From Billgrantia lactosivorans (GTDB lineage Bacteria > Pseudomonadota > Gammaproteobacteria > Pseudomonadales > Halomonadaceae): a stretch of DNA of 46,880 bases. Numbering within the stretch: position 1 is the stretch's first letter; every line of letters starts with the position of its first letter. The notes below the pieces were generated by a model. The model worked only from the letters and a program-made list of their open reading frames with translations. It made no database searches and was not told the origin of the DNA. This document shows positions 10,954 through 19,722 of the stretch, piece after piece. The position numbers were made by a program, and so were the translations under genes. Location: assembly GCF_003254665.1 (NCBI RefSeq), contig NZ_QHGY01000018.1:300-47179 (forward strand), given 5' to 3'.

Positions 10954-11517
10954 TCACTTTGCTGTCGGCTTGTCTCGCTCGGCCAGGTACTGGTCCTTCA
11001 GTTTCACGTAGTTGCCGGCGGTATAGGGAAAGAAGGCCCGCTCGCTCTCCTTCAGCGGGCGCAGCGCCTTGGCCGGATTGCCGGCATAGACATGGCCGCT
11101 CTCGAGACGCTTGCCCGGGGTCACCACGGCCCCGGCGGCGATGATCACCTCGTCCTCGACCACCGCGCCGTCCATGACGATGGCCCCCATGCCCACCAGG
11201 ATGCGACTGCCCAGCGTGCAGCCGTGCAGGATCGCCTTGTGGCCGATGGTGACGTCATCGCCGATGGTGAGCGGGAATCCGCCCGGGTTGAAATCGCTGG
11301 CGTGGGTGATGTGCAGCACACTGCCGTCCTGCACGCTGGTGCGCGCCCCGATGCGAATGCGGTGCATGTCGCCCCGGATCACCGCCATGGGCCAGACCGA
11401 ACAGTCGTCGCCCAGCACCACGTCGCCCAGCACCACGCTGGCGGGATCGACGTAGGCCCTGGCCCCCAGGGTGGGGCGCGTGCCCTGCCAGCTACGAATG
11501 GGATCGTTCGAACACAT
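10954..11517 (-). CDS. gamma-carbonic anhydrase-like hexapeptide protein
   Basis: A 187-residue left-handed beta-helix protein of the YrdA/PaaY/gamma-carbonic anhydrase group, probably a cytoplasmic trimer. Hexapeptide repeats run from about residue 20 to 165 (for example VVLGDVVLGDDCSVWP). Candidate zinc-ligand histidines are in SVLHITH and TIGHKAILHG. The C-terminus has the family segment HVYAGNPAKALRPL. The ATG at 11517 was chosen for the GGAGG upstream; an in-frame codon 33 bases earlier lacks one. Enzyme activity is uncertain because many family members lack measurable carbonic anhydrase activity. Confidence 0.85.
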   Translation of the reverse strand: MCSNDPIRSWQGTRPTLGARAYVDPASVVLGDVVLGDDCSVWPMAVIRGDMHRIRIGARTSVQDGSVLHITHASDFNPGGFPLTIGDDVTIGHKAILHGCTLGSRILVGMGAIVMDGAVVEDEVIIAAGAVVTPGKRLESGHVYAGNPAKALRPLKESERAFFPYTAGNYVKLKDQYLAERDKPTAK

Positions 11518-11556
11518 GAGAAGCCTCCAGGTCGGCACCGGCCGGTACATTGCGTT

Positions 11557-12897
11557 TCACAGCAGCCCCGCGATCAGCACCATGGCCGCCAGGGGAATCG
11601 AGATCCAGCGTACCACCCCTTGCCACAGGAGAAAGCCCGACCCACCGGCTCCCAGGGCCGCCCGGGCCTCGCCGCGCGGCATGATCCAGGCGGCGAAGGC
11701 CGCGATCAGCAAACCGCCCACCGGCAGGAAGATCTCGGTGGGTATGGTGGTGACCATGTCGAAGGCATTCATGCCGAACAGCGGTCGCCACTCGGCCAGG
11801 GTGGAGAACGACAGTACCGACAGCAGCCCCACCAGCCACACACCGATGCCGACCGCCGCCGCGGCCTTGCCGCGGCTCATCCCCCAGCCCTGCAGGGTGG
11901 CCACCATGGGCTCGGCCAGGTTGATCGACGAGGTCCAGGTCGCCAGCAGCAGCAGCAGGAAGAACACGCTGAGCCACAGCGCCCCCCAGGGCAGCTCGGC
12001 AAAGGCGATGGGCAGGGTGACGAACATCAGCCCTGGCCCCTCGCCGGGATCCATGCCCTGGGTGAACACCACCGAAAAGATGGCGATGCCGGCCAGCAGC
12101 GCCACGCCGACGTCGAGCACGGCCACCGCCCCGGCCGCGCGCGGCAGGCTCTGATGCTCCGGCATGTAGGCACCGTAGGCCATCAGCGCGCAGGCGCCTA
12201 CCGCCAGGGTGAAGAAGGCGTGCCCCATCGCGTGCATCACCACCAGCGGGGTGATTGCCGAAAAGTCCGGCCGGAACAGCCAGGCCAGCGCCGTGGCGAA
12301 CCCGTCGGTGGTGGCGGCGTAGCCGGCCAGCAGCAGCAGCAGCAGGTAGAGCAGCGGCATCAGCAGGTTGTTGAGCCGCTCCAGGCCCTTGGCCACGCCC
12401 GCCGCGACCACGGTCATGGTCATGAACAGAAACAGCGTGTGGTTGAAGGTCATCCGGCGCGGGTCGCCGAGGAAGGCCTCGAAGCCGGTCGCGATCTCGG
12501 TGGGGTCGCGACCCACGAAATCGCCGTTGATCGCCATGACGAGGAATTCAATGGACCAGCCCGAGACCACGGAATAGAACGACAGGATGCAGAACACGGT
12601 GACGGCGCCGAACAGCCCCAGCAGCCGCCAGTGGCGACTGGCTCCGGCCTGGGCCGCCAGATGGCCCAGCGACTGCATCGGCGCACGCCGCCCGGCGCGG
12701 CCGATCATGATCTCCGCCATCATCACCGGCAAACCCAGCAGCAGCACGAAGACCACGTAGAGCACCAGGAAGGCCGCCCCACCGTTCTCACCGGTGATGT
12801 AGGGGAAGCGCCAGATGTTGCCCAGCCCCACCGCCGCGCCCGTCACCGCCAGGATGAAGGCGCGCCGGGTGCTCCAGCGCTCCAGGGTTGCGTTCAT
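11557..12897 (-). CDS. sodium:neurotransmitter symporter family transporter
   Basis: A 446-residue integral membrane protein of the NSS (LeuT-like) family with 11-12 hydrophobic segments. The N-terminal signature AAVGLGNIWRFPY, containing the broken first helix and sodium ligands, is intact at about residues 21-33, followed by NGGAAFLVLYV. Bacterial members of this length take up amino acids with sodium, which suits a halophile. A GAGGTG ribosome binding site precedes the ATG at 12897. It is followed after 39 bases by the hexapeptide gene, possibly in the same transcript. The substrate cannot be read from the sequence. Confidence 0.9.
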   Translation of the reverse strand: MNATLERWSTRRAFILAVTGAAVGLGNIWRFPYITGENGGAAFLVLYVVFVLLLGLPVMMAEIMIGRAGRRAPMQSLGHLAAQAGASRHWRLLGLFGAVTVFCILSFYSVVSGWSIEFLVMAINGDFVGRDPTEIATGFEAFLGDPRRMTFNHTLFLFMTMTVVAAGVAKGLERLNNLLMPLLYLLLLLLAGYAATTDGFATALAWLFRPDFSAITPLVVMHAMGHAFFTLAVGACALMAYGAYMPEHQSLPRAAGAVAVLDVGVALLAGIAIFSVVFTQGMDPGEGPGLMFVTLPIAFAELPWGALWLSVFFLLLLLATWTSSINLAEPMVATLQGWGMSRGKAAAAVGIGVWLVGLLSVLSFSTLAEWRPLFGMNAFDMVTTIPTEIFLPVGGLLIAAFAAWIMPRGEARAALGAGGSGFLLWQGVVRWISIPLAAMVLIAGLL

Positions 12898-13041
12898 GCC
12901 GTCACCTCGACTTTCGTGGAGGCGCAAGCCTATCAGGCCGGCTCGCCGCCACCAATCCCCCCGGCGGGATTGAAACCCGCCCCCCTCGGCCGCATCTAAC
13001 AGCTATTCGCTTTCCCCGCCCACGATGACCCCGAGGTGCGC

Positions 13042-15093
13042 ATGCCCCGCAATCCGCTGCTTGAGTCCCATGAGCTGCCCCCCTTCGCCGAGATCAAGCC
13101 GGAGCACGTGGTACCGGCGATCGAGCAACTGCTCGCCGACAGTCGCGCCGGCACCGAGGCCCTGGTCGAGCGCGCCCAGCAGGAAGCACCCACCTGGGAG
13201 AGCCTGGCCGCACCGCTCGAGGCGCTCAACGATCGGCTGTCCCGCGCCTGGTCTCCCGTATCTCACCTCAATGGCACCATGAACTCCCCGGCGCTGCGCG
13301 AGGCCTACCAGGCCTGCCTGGGCAAGCTCTCCGACTACAGCACCTGGCTTGGCCAGCACGAGGGGCTGTTTCGTGCCTGGCGGGCGCTCAAGGAGGGGCC
13401 GGCCTGGGCGGAGCTGGACGAGGCCCAGCGCCGCTGCGTCGACAACACCCTGCGCGATTTCCGCCTCGCCGGGGTGGACCTGTCCGACGAACGCAAGCGC
13501 CGCTACGGCGAGATCAAGGCGCGCCTGTCGGAACTCTCCAACACCTTCTCCAACCAGTTGCTCGACGCCACCCAGGCGTGGCACAAGGACATCGATGACG
13601 TGGCCAGGCTGGCCGGCCTGCCCCAGAGCGCCCTGGAGACACTGGCCGCCAACGCCGAGGCCAAGGGCGTCAAGGGCTATCGCATCACGCTCGACTTCCC
13701 CAGCTTCTATCCGGTGCTGACCTTCGCCGACGACCGCGAGCTGCGCCGCGAGGTCTACACCGCCTTCGTCACTCGCGCCTCCGACCAGGGCCCCAATGCC
13801 GGCGAGTACGACAACGCCCCGGTCATCGAGGAGACCCTGGCCCTGCGCCACGAGCTGGCCGAGCTGCTCGGCTTCGCCAGCTACGCCGAGCTGTCGCTGG
13901 TCACCAAGATGGCCGAATCGCCGCGCCAGGTGCTGGATTTCCTCGAGGACCTGGCCCGCCGAGCGGTGCCCCAGGCCCGCGAGGAGTTCGCCGAACTCGA
14001 GGCCTATGCGCGCGACACCCTCGGCCTCGCCGAGCTGGCGCCGTGGGACGTCGGCTACGCCAGCGAGAAGCTGCGCGAGGCGCGCCACGCCATCTCCCAG
14101 GAGCAGCTGCGCCCCTACTTCCCCGCGCCACGGGTGGTCGACGGCCTGTTCCGGGTGGTCGAGCGGCTCTACGGCGTCACCTTCGAGGAGGACATCGGGG
14201 CACCGCGCTACCATCCCGAGGTGCGCTATTTCCACATCCTCGAGAACGGCGCCGCCATCGCTGGCTTCTTCCTCGACCTCTATGCCCGTGAGGGCAAGCG
14301 TGGCGGTGCCTGGATGGACGAGTGTCGGGTACGTCGCCGCGACCAGGATGGCGGCCTGCAGCTGCCGGTGGCCTACCTGACCTGCAACTTCACCCGTCCG
14401 GTGGGCGACAGGCCGGCGCTGCTGACCCACGACGAGGTCACCACCCTGTTCCACGAGTTCGGCCATGGCCTGCACCACATGCTGACCCGCCAGACCGTGG
14501 CCGAGGTGTCCGGCATCAACGGCGTGGCCTGGGACGCGGTGGAGCTGCCCAGCCAGTTCATGGAGAACTACTGCTGGGAGCGCGATGGCCTCGATCTGAT
14601 CGCCGGCCACGTCGACAGCGGCGCGGCGTTGCCTGCCGAGCTGCTCGAGCGGCTGCAGGCGGCCAAGAACTTCCAGTCGGCCATGGGCCTGGTGCGCCAA
14701 CTCGAGTTCTCGCTGTTCGACCTGCGCCTGCACCACGAGCTCAAGGCGCCCACGGCGGCCGAGGTGCAGGCGCTGCTCGACGAGGTGCGCGACGCCGTAT
14801 CGGTCGTGCCGAAGGCCGCCTTCAACCGCTTCCAGAACGGCTTCAGCCACATCTTCGCCGGTGGCTATGCAGCGGGCTACTACAGCTACAAGTGGGCCGA
14901 GGTGCTCTCCGCCGATGCCTGGAGCGCCTTCGAGGAGGCCGGCATCTTCGATGCCGACACCGGACGCCGCTTCCGTCGCGAGATCCTCGAGCAGGGTGGA
15001 GCCCGCGACGCCGCGGAGCTGTTCCGCGCCTTCCGCGGCCGTGAGCCCAGCGTCGAGCCACTGCTGCGCCACAGCGGCATTCGTGCCGCCTGA
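13042..15093 (+). CDS. prlC: oligopeptidase A (M3 metallopeptidase)
   Basis: A 683-residue cytosolic zinc peptidase; E. coli PrlC has 680. The N-terminus NPLLESHELPPF matches the family closely. The zinc site is HEFGH (in LFHEFGHGLHHML, about residue 470) with the distal glutamate in the following ELPSQFMENY segment. Near the C-terminus, FSHIFAGGYAAGYYSYKWAE is the substrate-binding loop typical of M3A enzymes. The ATG at 13042 has GAGG upstream; a GTG two codons earlier is an alternative. It degrades short peptides, including signal-peptide fragments, in the family. A YheV-type gene follows, a common pairing in gammaproteobacteria. Confidence 0.95.
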   Translation: MPRNPLLESHELPPFAEIKPEHVVPAIEQLLADSRAGTEALVERAQQEAPTWESLAAPLEALNDRLSRAWSPVSHLNGTMNSPALREAYQACLGKLSDYSTWLGQHEGLFRAWRALKEGPAWAELDEAQRRCVDNTLRDFRLAGVDLSDERKRRYGEIKARLSELSNTFSNQLLDATQAWHKDIDDVARLAGLPQSALETLAANAEAKGVKGYRITLDFPSFYPVLTFADDRELRREVYTAFVTRASDQGPNAGEYDNAPVIEETLALRHELAELLGFASYAELSLVTKMAESPRQVLDFLEDLARRAVPQAREEFAELEAYARDTLGLAELAPWDVGYASEKLREARHAISQEQLRPYFPAPRVVDGLFRVVERLYGVTFEEDIGAPRYHPEVRYFHILENGAAIAGFFLDLYAREGKRGGAWMDECRVRRRDQDGGLQLPVAYLTCNFTRPVGDRPALLTHDEVTTLFHEFGHGLHHMLTRQTVAEVSGINGVAWDAVELPSQFMENYCWERDGLDLIAGHVDSGAALPAELLERLQAAKNFQSAMGLVRQLEFSLFDLRLHHELKAPTAAEVQALLDEVRDAVSVVPKAAFNRFQNGFSHIFAGGYAAGYYSYKWAEVLSADAWSAFEEAGIFDADTGRRFRREILEQGGARDAAELFRAFRGREPSVEPLLRHSGIRAA

Positions 15094-15170
15094 CAACACC
15101 AGCACGGCGCGCTATCGTAGCCACACCGCCGCCGGAGTTCTCTTCGGTGGCTATTCCTTCCGGAGGCATC

Positions 15171-15416
15171 ATGGCCGTTCAGAAACGCTTCATCGCCGGC
15201 GCCGTTTGCCCCCGCTGTGGCGAAATGGACCGGATCCGCGCCTGGGAGCAGCACGGCGTGCGCTATCGTGACTGCGTCAGCTGCGATTTTTTCGAACAGG
15301 CAGCGATCGAGGACGAGACGGCTGCCGAGCTCGAGACCCGCGTCAACCGTGAGCGCGAGGAGCAGCAGCGCAACACCATCCAGACCGTGAGGATCCTCGA
15401 CCCTCGGCGCCGCTGA
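15171..15416 (+). CDS. yheV: YheV-family zinc ribbon protein
   Basis: An 81-residue protein with two CxxC pairs, CPRCGEMD and CVSCDFFEQ, that form a small zinc ribbon, followed by an acidic/charged helical tail. This is the YheV/TIGR02443 family of unknown function. GGAGG lies 6 bases before the ATG at 15171. It sits 77 bases behind prlC and probably shares its transcript. Confidence 0.85.
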   Translation: MAVQKRFIAGAVCPRCGEMDRIRAWEQHGVRYRDCVSCDFFEQAAIEDETAAELETRVNREREEQQRNTIQTVRILDPRRR

Positions 15417-15451
15417 CCTTGGCCGATGCGGCAACCTCTGGCGCTGGGCGT

Positions 15452-15496
15452 CGCCTGGCGGCGGCGCAACCCGCACCGCCTCAGCCCCGCCAGGCG
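15452..15496 (+). terminator. GC-rich inverted repeat after yheV
   Basis: A perfect 10-base inverted repeat, CGCCTGGCGG and CCGCCAGGCG, with a 25-base loop, 36 bases after the yheV stop. It is followed by CTAAAAGTG and not by a T-run, so it may be an attenuated or Rho-assisted end. The rest of the 15417-15765 gap holds the palindrome and sigma-54-like site listed separately and no gene. Confidence 0.4.
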
Positions 15497-15572
15497 GCTA
15501 AAAGTGAGCGGATTTCCGCACACTCTCCCTCACCCCCTGTGTGGGACTTCAGCCCCGGCACGCATGGCAGGA

Positions 15573-15588
15573 TTCGACCTTGGTCGAA
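15573..15588. promoter_or_regulatory. palindrome, candidate activator site
   Basis: TTCGACC-TT-GGTCGAA is a perfect 7-base inverted repeat with a 2-base centre. It is centred about 45-60 bases upstream of the sigma-54-like -24/-12 element, near -78 relative to the expected start. That is a usual place for an enhancer-binding protein such as DctD or another TRAP regulator. The binding protein is not known. Confidence 0.5.
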
Positions 15589-15632
15589 CTCTTGATTGGC
15601 AACTCTTTGTTATCGTTCGGTGAACGAGCACG

Positions 15633-15648
15633 TGGCACAGCGCCTGCT
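15633..15648 (+). promoter_or_regulatory. candidate sigma-54 promoter of TRAP operon
   Basis: TGGCAC-AGCGC-CTGCT matches the TGGCAC-N5-TTGCW consensus with one mismatch and has the strict 10-base distance between the GG and GC doublets. The predicted start near 15659 leaves a leader of about 107 bases before the TAXI receptor gene. The nearby DctD-like protein is a sigma-54 activator, which makes the site more credible. Confidence 0.6.
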
Positions 15649-15765
15649 TATATCACTTGCCAACCGCGAGTCCGGCGCCCGGCGCCACGGCTCGTTCTGC
15701 ACCATACTGTCAACAGCGTGCCGCAAGGCCGCTGACGCATAACCACAAATGTTACGGAGATAGCC

Positions 15766-16752
15766 ATGCGCAACGTCACACCCAAAGTGCTCACCGGAAC
15801 GCTGGCCAGCGCCCTTGTGCTTGCCGCCGCTTCGGCCTCTGCCCAGGATCGCTCCGATTGGCCGAGCAACTTCACCGTGGGCACTGCCAGCCAGGGCGGC
15901 ACCTATTTCGTCTATGGCTCCGGTTGGGCCAACCTGATCGCCGACGAACTCGACATCTCCGGTGGCGGTGAAGTGACCGGCGGCCCGACCCAGAACCTGG
16001 CGCTGGTGCATGGCGGCGACGTGGCCTTCGGTCTGACCACCATGGGTCCGGCGTCGGACGCCGTCAAGGGCGAGAGCCCGCTGGCACCGGGCGTGCCGAT
16101 GGACAACGTCTGTGCCCTGTTCCCGATGTACGAGACGCCGTTCTCCATCACCGCGCTGGCCGACAGCGGCATCGAGTCGATCTCCGACATCCCCGACGGC
16201 GCCAAGATCGGCTTCGGTCCGTCGGCCTCCACATCGGACACCTACTTCCCGGCCATGCTGGAGGAGCTGGGCGTGGACTTCGAACGCCGTAATGGCGGCT
16301 GGGGCGACCTGGGCGGCCAGCTGCAGGACGGCCTGATCGACGTCATCGCCTTCGCCGCCGGCATCCCGATCCCGGCCGTGAGCCAGCTGGAAGTGCAGAC
16401 CGACGTGAACATCATCGAGTTCACCGAGGAGGAGCAGAAGCAGGTCATCGACGCCTTCCCGGTGTCGGAGTTCTGGATCCCCGCCAGCACCTACGAGACG
16501 CTTGAGGAAGACGCCCGCGCCGTCTCCATGTGGAACTTCGCCATCGCCCGCTGCGACCTGCCCGAAGACTTCGTCTACGAAGTCACCCGGGTGACCATGG
16601 AGAACAACGACAAGATGCGCAACGTCCACCGCAGCGCGGAGCACAGCGTTCCCGAGAACCTGGAGCACAACAAGGTGCTGCCGTTCCATCCGGGTGCCGT
16701 GCGCTGGTACGAGGAGAATGGCTACGAGATCGACGATTCGCTGAAGAAGTAA
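15766..16752 (+). CDS. TAXI-family TRAP solute-binding receptor
   Basis: A 328-residue periplasmic protein. A signal peptide (about residues 1-26, cleavage after ASA) is followed by FTVGTASQGGTYFVYGSGWA, the TAXI (TRAP-associated extracytoplasmic immunogenic) ligand-binding signature. The segment IPDGAKIGFGPSASTSDTYF is also characteristic. TAXI receptors work with fused DctQM permeases, and one follows 87 bases downstream. Substrates of the family are mostly unknown, with glutamate and C4/C5 carboxylates among those reported. Expression is probably from the sigma-54-like promoter upstream. Confidence 0.92.
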   Translation: MRNVTPKVLTGTLASALVLAAASASAQDRSDWPSNFTVGTASQGGTYFVYGSGWANLIADELDISGGGEVTGGPTQNLALVHGGDVAFGLTTMGPASDAVKGESPLAPGVPMDNVCALFPMYETPFSITALADSGIESISDIPDGAKIGFGPSASTSDTYFPAMLEELGVDFERRNGGWGDLGGQLQDGLIDVIAFAAGIPIPAVSQLEVQTDVNIIEFTEEEQKQVIDAFPVSEFWIPASTYETLEEDARAVSMWNFAIARCDLPEDFVYEVTRVTMENNDKMRNVHRSAEHSVPENLEHNKVLPFHPGAVRWYEENGYEIDDSLKK

Positions 16753-16768
16753 CCCCGTCGCTCGGCCA

Positions 16769-16796
16769 ATGCCCCGTACCGCCCGGTGCGGGGCAT
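16769..16796 (+). other. intercistronic hairpin, TRAP operon
   Basis: ATGCCCCG pairs with CGGGGCAT and the stem extends inward through a G-T pair to ACC/GGT. It lies in the 87-base gap between receptor and permease genes and has no T-run. Such hairpins commonly protect the 3' end of an abundant binding-protein message from exonucleases, giving more receptor than permease. Confidence 0.65.
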
Positions 16797-16839
16797 GTCA
16801 TGACACAGCAGCTGCACTACACCCGAGGGTGACATCCCC

Positions 16840-19035
16840 ATGAGCAACACTTCTGATCCCCGTCCCGGGGCATCCGAGGAGGCGGTCGTCAAGACCCCCG
16901 ACTCCATCGCCGAAGGGATCGACGAGGATATCGTCGAATCCAACCGTCGGCTCTATGTCGGCTGGCACTGGCTGGCCATCGCCGCCCTGGCGATCCTCTA
17001 TTCCGGATTTCACCTGGTCTCACTGAACGTCTATCCGATGGAGACCTGGTCGTTTCGTATCGTGCACATTGCCGGTGCGCTCGTCCTCGGCTACGCCCTC
17101 TATGCCGGGAGCCCTTTCGCCAACGAGGCGGGTACCGACCGTTCTCCCGCCTGGCTGGCCTGGGCTGGCTACGCCCTGCTGATTCCCGGTATCTACGCCC
17201 TGGTCCAGGTCGTCTTCATGCTCCAGGAGATCCGCGGCGGCGCCATGCGCATCGACCCCGGGGTCGAGACCTGGCACTTCGGTTACCCCCTGCTGGCCGC
17301 TACCGTCGGCGGCATCCTGCTCGCCTGGAGCTACCGCCAGGTGCGCGAGAAGCTCTCGCCCGCCGACCTGGTGCTGATGGTCTGTGCCCTGGCCAGCGCC
17401 GGCTACCTGCTGGTGATCTTCAACACCCCGCTGCGCGCCTCCACCGGTACCGCCTTCGCCCCCGTCGGCCTCACCTGGGCCGCCATCTCGGGTTCGCTGC
17501 TGATCCTCGAGCTGACCCGCCGGGTCGCCGGCCTGGCACTGGTGATCATCTCGGCCGTCTTCCTGGTCTATGTCTTCGCCGGCCCCTACCTGCCGGGCTT
17601 CCTCGGCTATCCGGGCCTGTCGCTGAACCGTTTCTTCAGCCAGGTCTACACCGACACCGGCATCCTCGGCCCGACCACCGCGGTCTCCTCGACCTACATC
17701 ATCCTGTTCATCATCTTCGCCGCCTTCCTGCAGGCCTCGAAGGTGGGTGACTACTTCGTCAACTTCGCCTTCGCCGCCGCCGGACGTGCCCGCGGTGGCC
17801 CGGCCAAGGTAGCCATCTTCGCCTCGGGCCTGATGGGCATGATCAACGGCACCAGCGCCGGCAACGTGGTCTCCACCGGCTCGCTGACCATCCCCTTGAT
17901 GAAGAAGGTCGGCTATCCCGGCCGCAGCGCCGGGGCCATCGAGGCCGCCGCCTCCACCGGCGGCCAGATCATGCCGCCGATCATGGGCGCCGGCGCTTTC
18001 ATCATGGCCGAGGTGACCGGCATTCCCTACACCGAGATCGCCGTGGCGGCGCTGATCCCGGCGATCCTCTATTTCGCCTCGATCTACTTCATGGTCGACT
18101 TCGAGGCGGCCCGCAAGGGCATGCGCGGCATGCGCAAGGACGAGATCCCGCAATTCCGTCGGCTGGTCAAGCAGGTCTACCTCTTCGCTCCGATCATCAT
18201 CCTGATCGCTGCGCTGTTCATGGGCTACTCGGTGATCCGCGCCGGCACCCTGGCTACCGCCGCGGCCGCCGTGGTGAGCTGGATCTCGCCCAACAAGATG
18301 GGGCCGGCGGCGATCCTGCGTGCCCTGCAGCTGGCCGGCGTCATGTCGATCCAGATCATCGCCGTGTGCGCCTGCGCCGGCTTGATCGTCGGGGTGATCT
18401 CGCTGACCGGCGTCGGTGCACGCTTCTCCTCGCTGCTGCTCGGCCTGGCCGGATTCAGCCAGTTGCTGGCACTGTTCTTCGCCATGTGCATCAGCATCCT
18501 GCTGGGGATGGGCATGCCCACCACGGCGGCCTACGCCGTCGCGGCCTCGGTGGTAGCCCCCGGCCTGATCAACATCGGCATCCAGCCGCTGGTGGCGCAC
18601 TTCTTCGTGTTCTACTTCGCGGTGGTCTCGGCGATCACGCCGCCGGTGGCCCTGGCCTCCTACGCGGCGGCGGGAATCTCAGGCGACAACGCCATGTCCA
18701 CTTCGGTGGCCTCCTTCAAGATCGGCCTCGCCGCCTTCATCGTGCCGTTCATGTTCTTCTACAGCCCGGCCATGCTGATGGAAGGCTCCTGGATGCAGAT
18801 CCTGCGCGTCGGCGTGACCGCGACGCTGGGTATCGTGCTGCTCTCGGCCACCGTCCAGGCGTGGTTCTTCGGCCCGGTGAAGGCGTGGATGCGCCTGGTG
18901 ATGTTCGTCGGTGCGCTGTTCCTCATCTACGGCGGCATCTATACCGACATCGCCGGTCTCGCCATCGGTGGGGCATTGTTCATGCTTCAACGCAGCATGC
19001 ATGGCGGCGGCGCCAAGCCCATCCCCTCGAGCTGA
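16840..19035 (+). CDS. TRAP transporter fused permease
   Basis: A 731-residue inner membrane protein fusing the small (DctQ-like) and large (DctM-like) TRAP subunits, as is usual for TAXI systems. Hydrophobic segments fill almost the whole length after an acidic cytosolic N-terminus of about 45 residues. DctM signatures are GLMGMINGTSAGNVVSTGS and EAAASTGGQIMPPIMGAGAF in the first half and GMGMPTTAAYAVAA with SAITPPVALASYAAAGI in the second. Uptake in TRAP systems is driven by a sodium gradient, fitting a halophile. The ATG at 16840 has GAGGGTG upstream. A strong hairpin follows the stop codon. Confidence 0.93.
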   Translation: MSNTSDPRPGASEEAVVKTPDSIAEGIDEDIVESNRRLYVGWHWLAIAALAILYSGFHLVSLNVYPMETWSFRIVHIAGALVLGYALYAGSPFANEAGTDRSPAWLAWAGYALLIPGIYALVQVVFMLQEIRGGAMRIDPGVETWHFGYPLLAATVGGILLAWSYRQVREKLSPADLVLMVCALASAGYLLVIFNTPLRASTGTAFAPVGLTWAAISGSLLILELTRRVAGLALVIISAVFLVYVFAGPYLPGFLGYPGLSLNRFFSQVYTDTGILGPTTAVSSTYIILFIIFAAFLQASKVGDYFVNFAFAAAGRARGGPAKVAIFASGLMGMINGTSAGNVVSTGSLTIPLMKKVGYPGRSAGAIEAAASTGGQIMPPIMGAGAFIMAEVTGIPYTEIAVAALIPAILYFASIYFMVDFEAARKGMRGMRKDEIPQFRRLVKQVYLFAPIIILIAALFMGYSVIRAGTLATAAAAVVSWISPNKMGPAAILRALQLAGVMSIQIIAVCACAGLIVGVISLTGVGARFSSLLLGLAGFSQLLALFFAMCISILLGMGMPTTAAYAVAASVVAPGLINIGIQPLVAHFFVFYFAVVSAITPPVALASYAAAGISGDNAMSTSVASFKIGLAAFIVPFMFFYSPAMLMEGSWMQILRVGVTATLGIVLLSATVQAWFFGPVKAWMRLVMFVGALFLIYGGIYTDIAGLAIGGALFMLQRSMHGGGAKPIPSS

Positions 19036-19055
19036 CGCCCGGGGAATACGACGTC

Positions 19056-19083
19056 AAAGGCCCTGCCGGTTGGCAGGGCCTTT
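19056..19083. terminator. bidirectional terminator, TRAP operon / sodC
   Basis: A perfect 12-base stem (AAAGGCCCTGCC with GGCAGGGCCTTT) and a GGTT loop. The stem ends in TTT on both strands, so it can serve the TRAP permease on the plus strand and the convergent sodC on the minus strand. Confidence 0.85.
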
Positions 19084-19126
19084 GCGTTTCTCTCCCACCT
19101 CACGGTGGGATGTCGGCCTGAATCAC

Positions 19127-19666
19127 TCACGATTCGATCACGCCACAGGCCATGCGGCTGCCGCCCCCGCCGAGCTTCGGCTCGTCGGTGTAGGTGTCAC
19201 CGCCTTCATGAATCATCAGGCTGCGGCCCTCGAGATCCTCTGCGCTGAGCCGCGGCGCCAGCACCGGCAGGGTCGCCTTCCCATCCTCGTTGACGATCAG
19301 CACCGGCAGGTCGCCGAGGTGGCCTTCCCCGTAGGGGCCCTCGTGGCTGCCGGCATCGTCGGGGTCGTGATGCCCCCCCGCCTCACCAGCGGCCTGTGTG
19401 TCGCCCGAGTCGTCCTCGCCCGGCTCGCAGCTGGCGTTCTGGTGGAGATGGAATCCGTAGACCCCGGGGGGCAGTTCGCTCAGGTCGGGGGTGAGTAGCA
19501 GGCCGTGGTCGGTATCCTCGTACGAGATGGAGCCGATCGACTCCTGAACCCCGTCGGTATCGACCAAGTTCATCTCGACGTCCTGGCGCTCCTGAGCCTG
19601 GGCCTGTCCGACACCGGCCAGCAGCAGAGAGGCAACGGCGGCTCCCGCAAGGTTGGCATGGCGCAT
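19127..19666 (-). CDS. sodC: periplasmic Cu/Zn superoxide dismutase
   Basis: A 179-residue exported enzyme that converts superoxide to hydrogen peroxide. A signal peptide (about 1-24, AQA cleavage) precedes the mature domain. Copper and zinc ligands are visible in GFHLHQNASC, GPYGEGHLGDLPVL and the late SLMIHEGGD; the disulfide cysteines are in NASCEPG and MACGVIES. The zinc loop holds a family-typical His/Asp-rich insert (GGHHDPDDAGSHEG). The ATG at 19666 has AGGAGG 8 bases upstream. The gene lies 57 bases behind metF; an inverted repeat in that gap reaches the ribosome binding site. Confidence 0.93.
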   Translation of the reverse strand: MRHANLAGAAVASLLLAGVGQAQAQERQDVEMNLVDTDGVQESIGSISYEDTDHGLLLTPDLSELPPGVYGFHLHQNASCEPGEDDSGDTQAAGEAGGHHDPDDAGSHEGPYGEGHLGDLPVLIVNEDGKATLPVLAPRLSAEDLEGRSLMIHEGGDTYTDEPKLGGGGSRMACGVIES

Positions 19667-19676
19667 CTAGCGTCCT

Positions 19677-19710
19677 CCTGTTCCTGAATCCATGGACATG
19701 CAGGAACAGG
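19677..19710 (-). promoter_or_regulatory. inverted repeat abutting sodC ribosome site
   Basis: CCTGTTCCTG and CAGGAACAGG form a perfect 10-base stem with a 14-base loop between metF and sodC. On the minus strand the last bases of the stem are also the first bases of the sodC AGGAGG. It could be a weak metF terminator, a 3' stabiliser, or a structure that limits sodC translation. Confidence 0.5.
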
Positions 19711-19722
19711 CTAGTCACAGAT

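Noticed and set aside
12963..12981. GGCGGG-ATTGAAA-CCCGCC, reminiscent of a CRISPR repeat end
   Set aside because: Single copy with no spacer array; it is a short hairpin between divergent genes.
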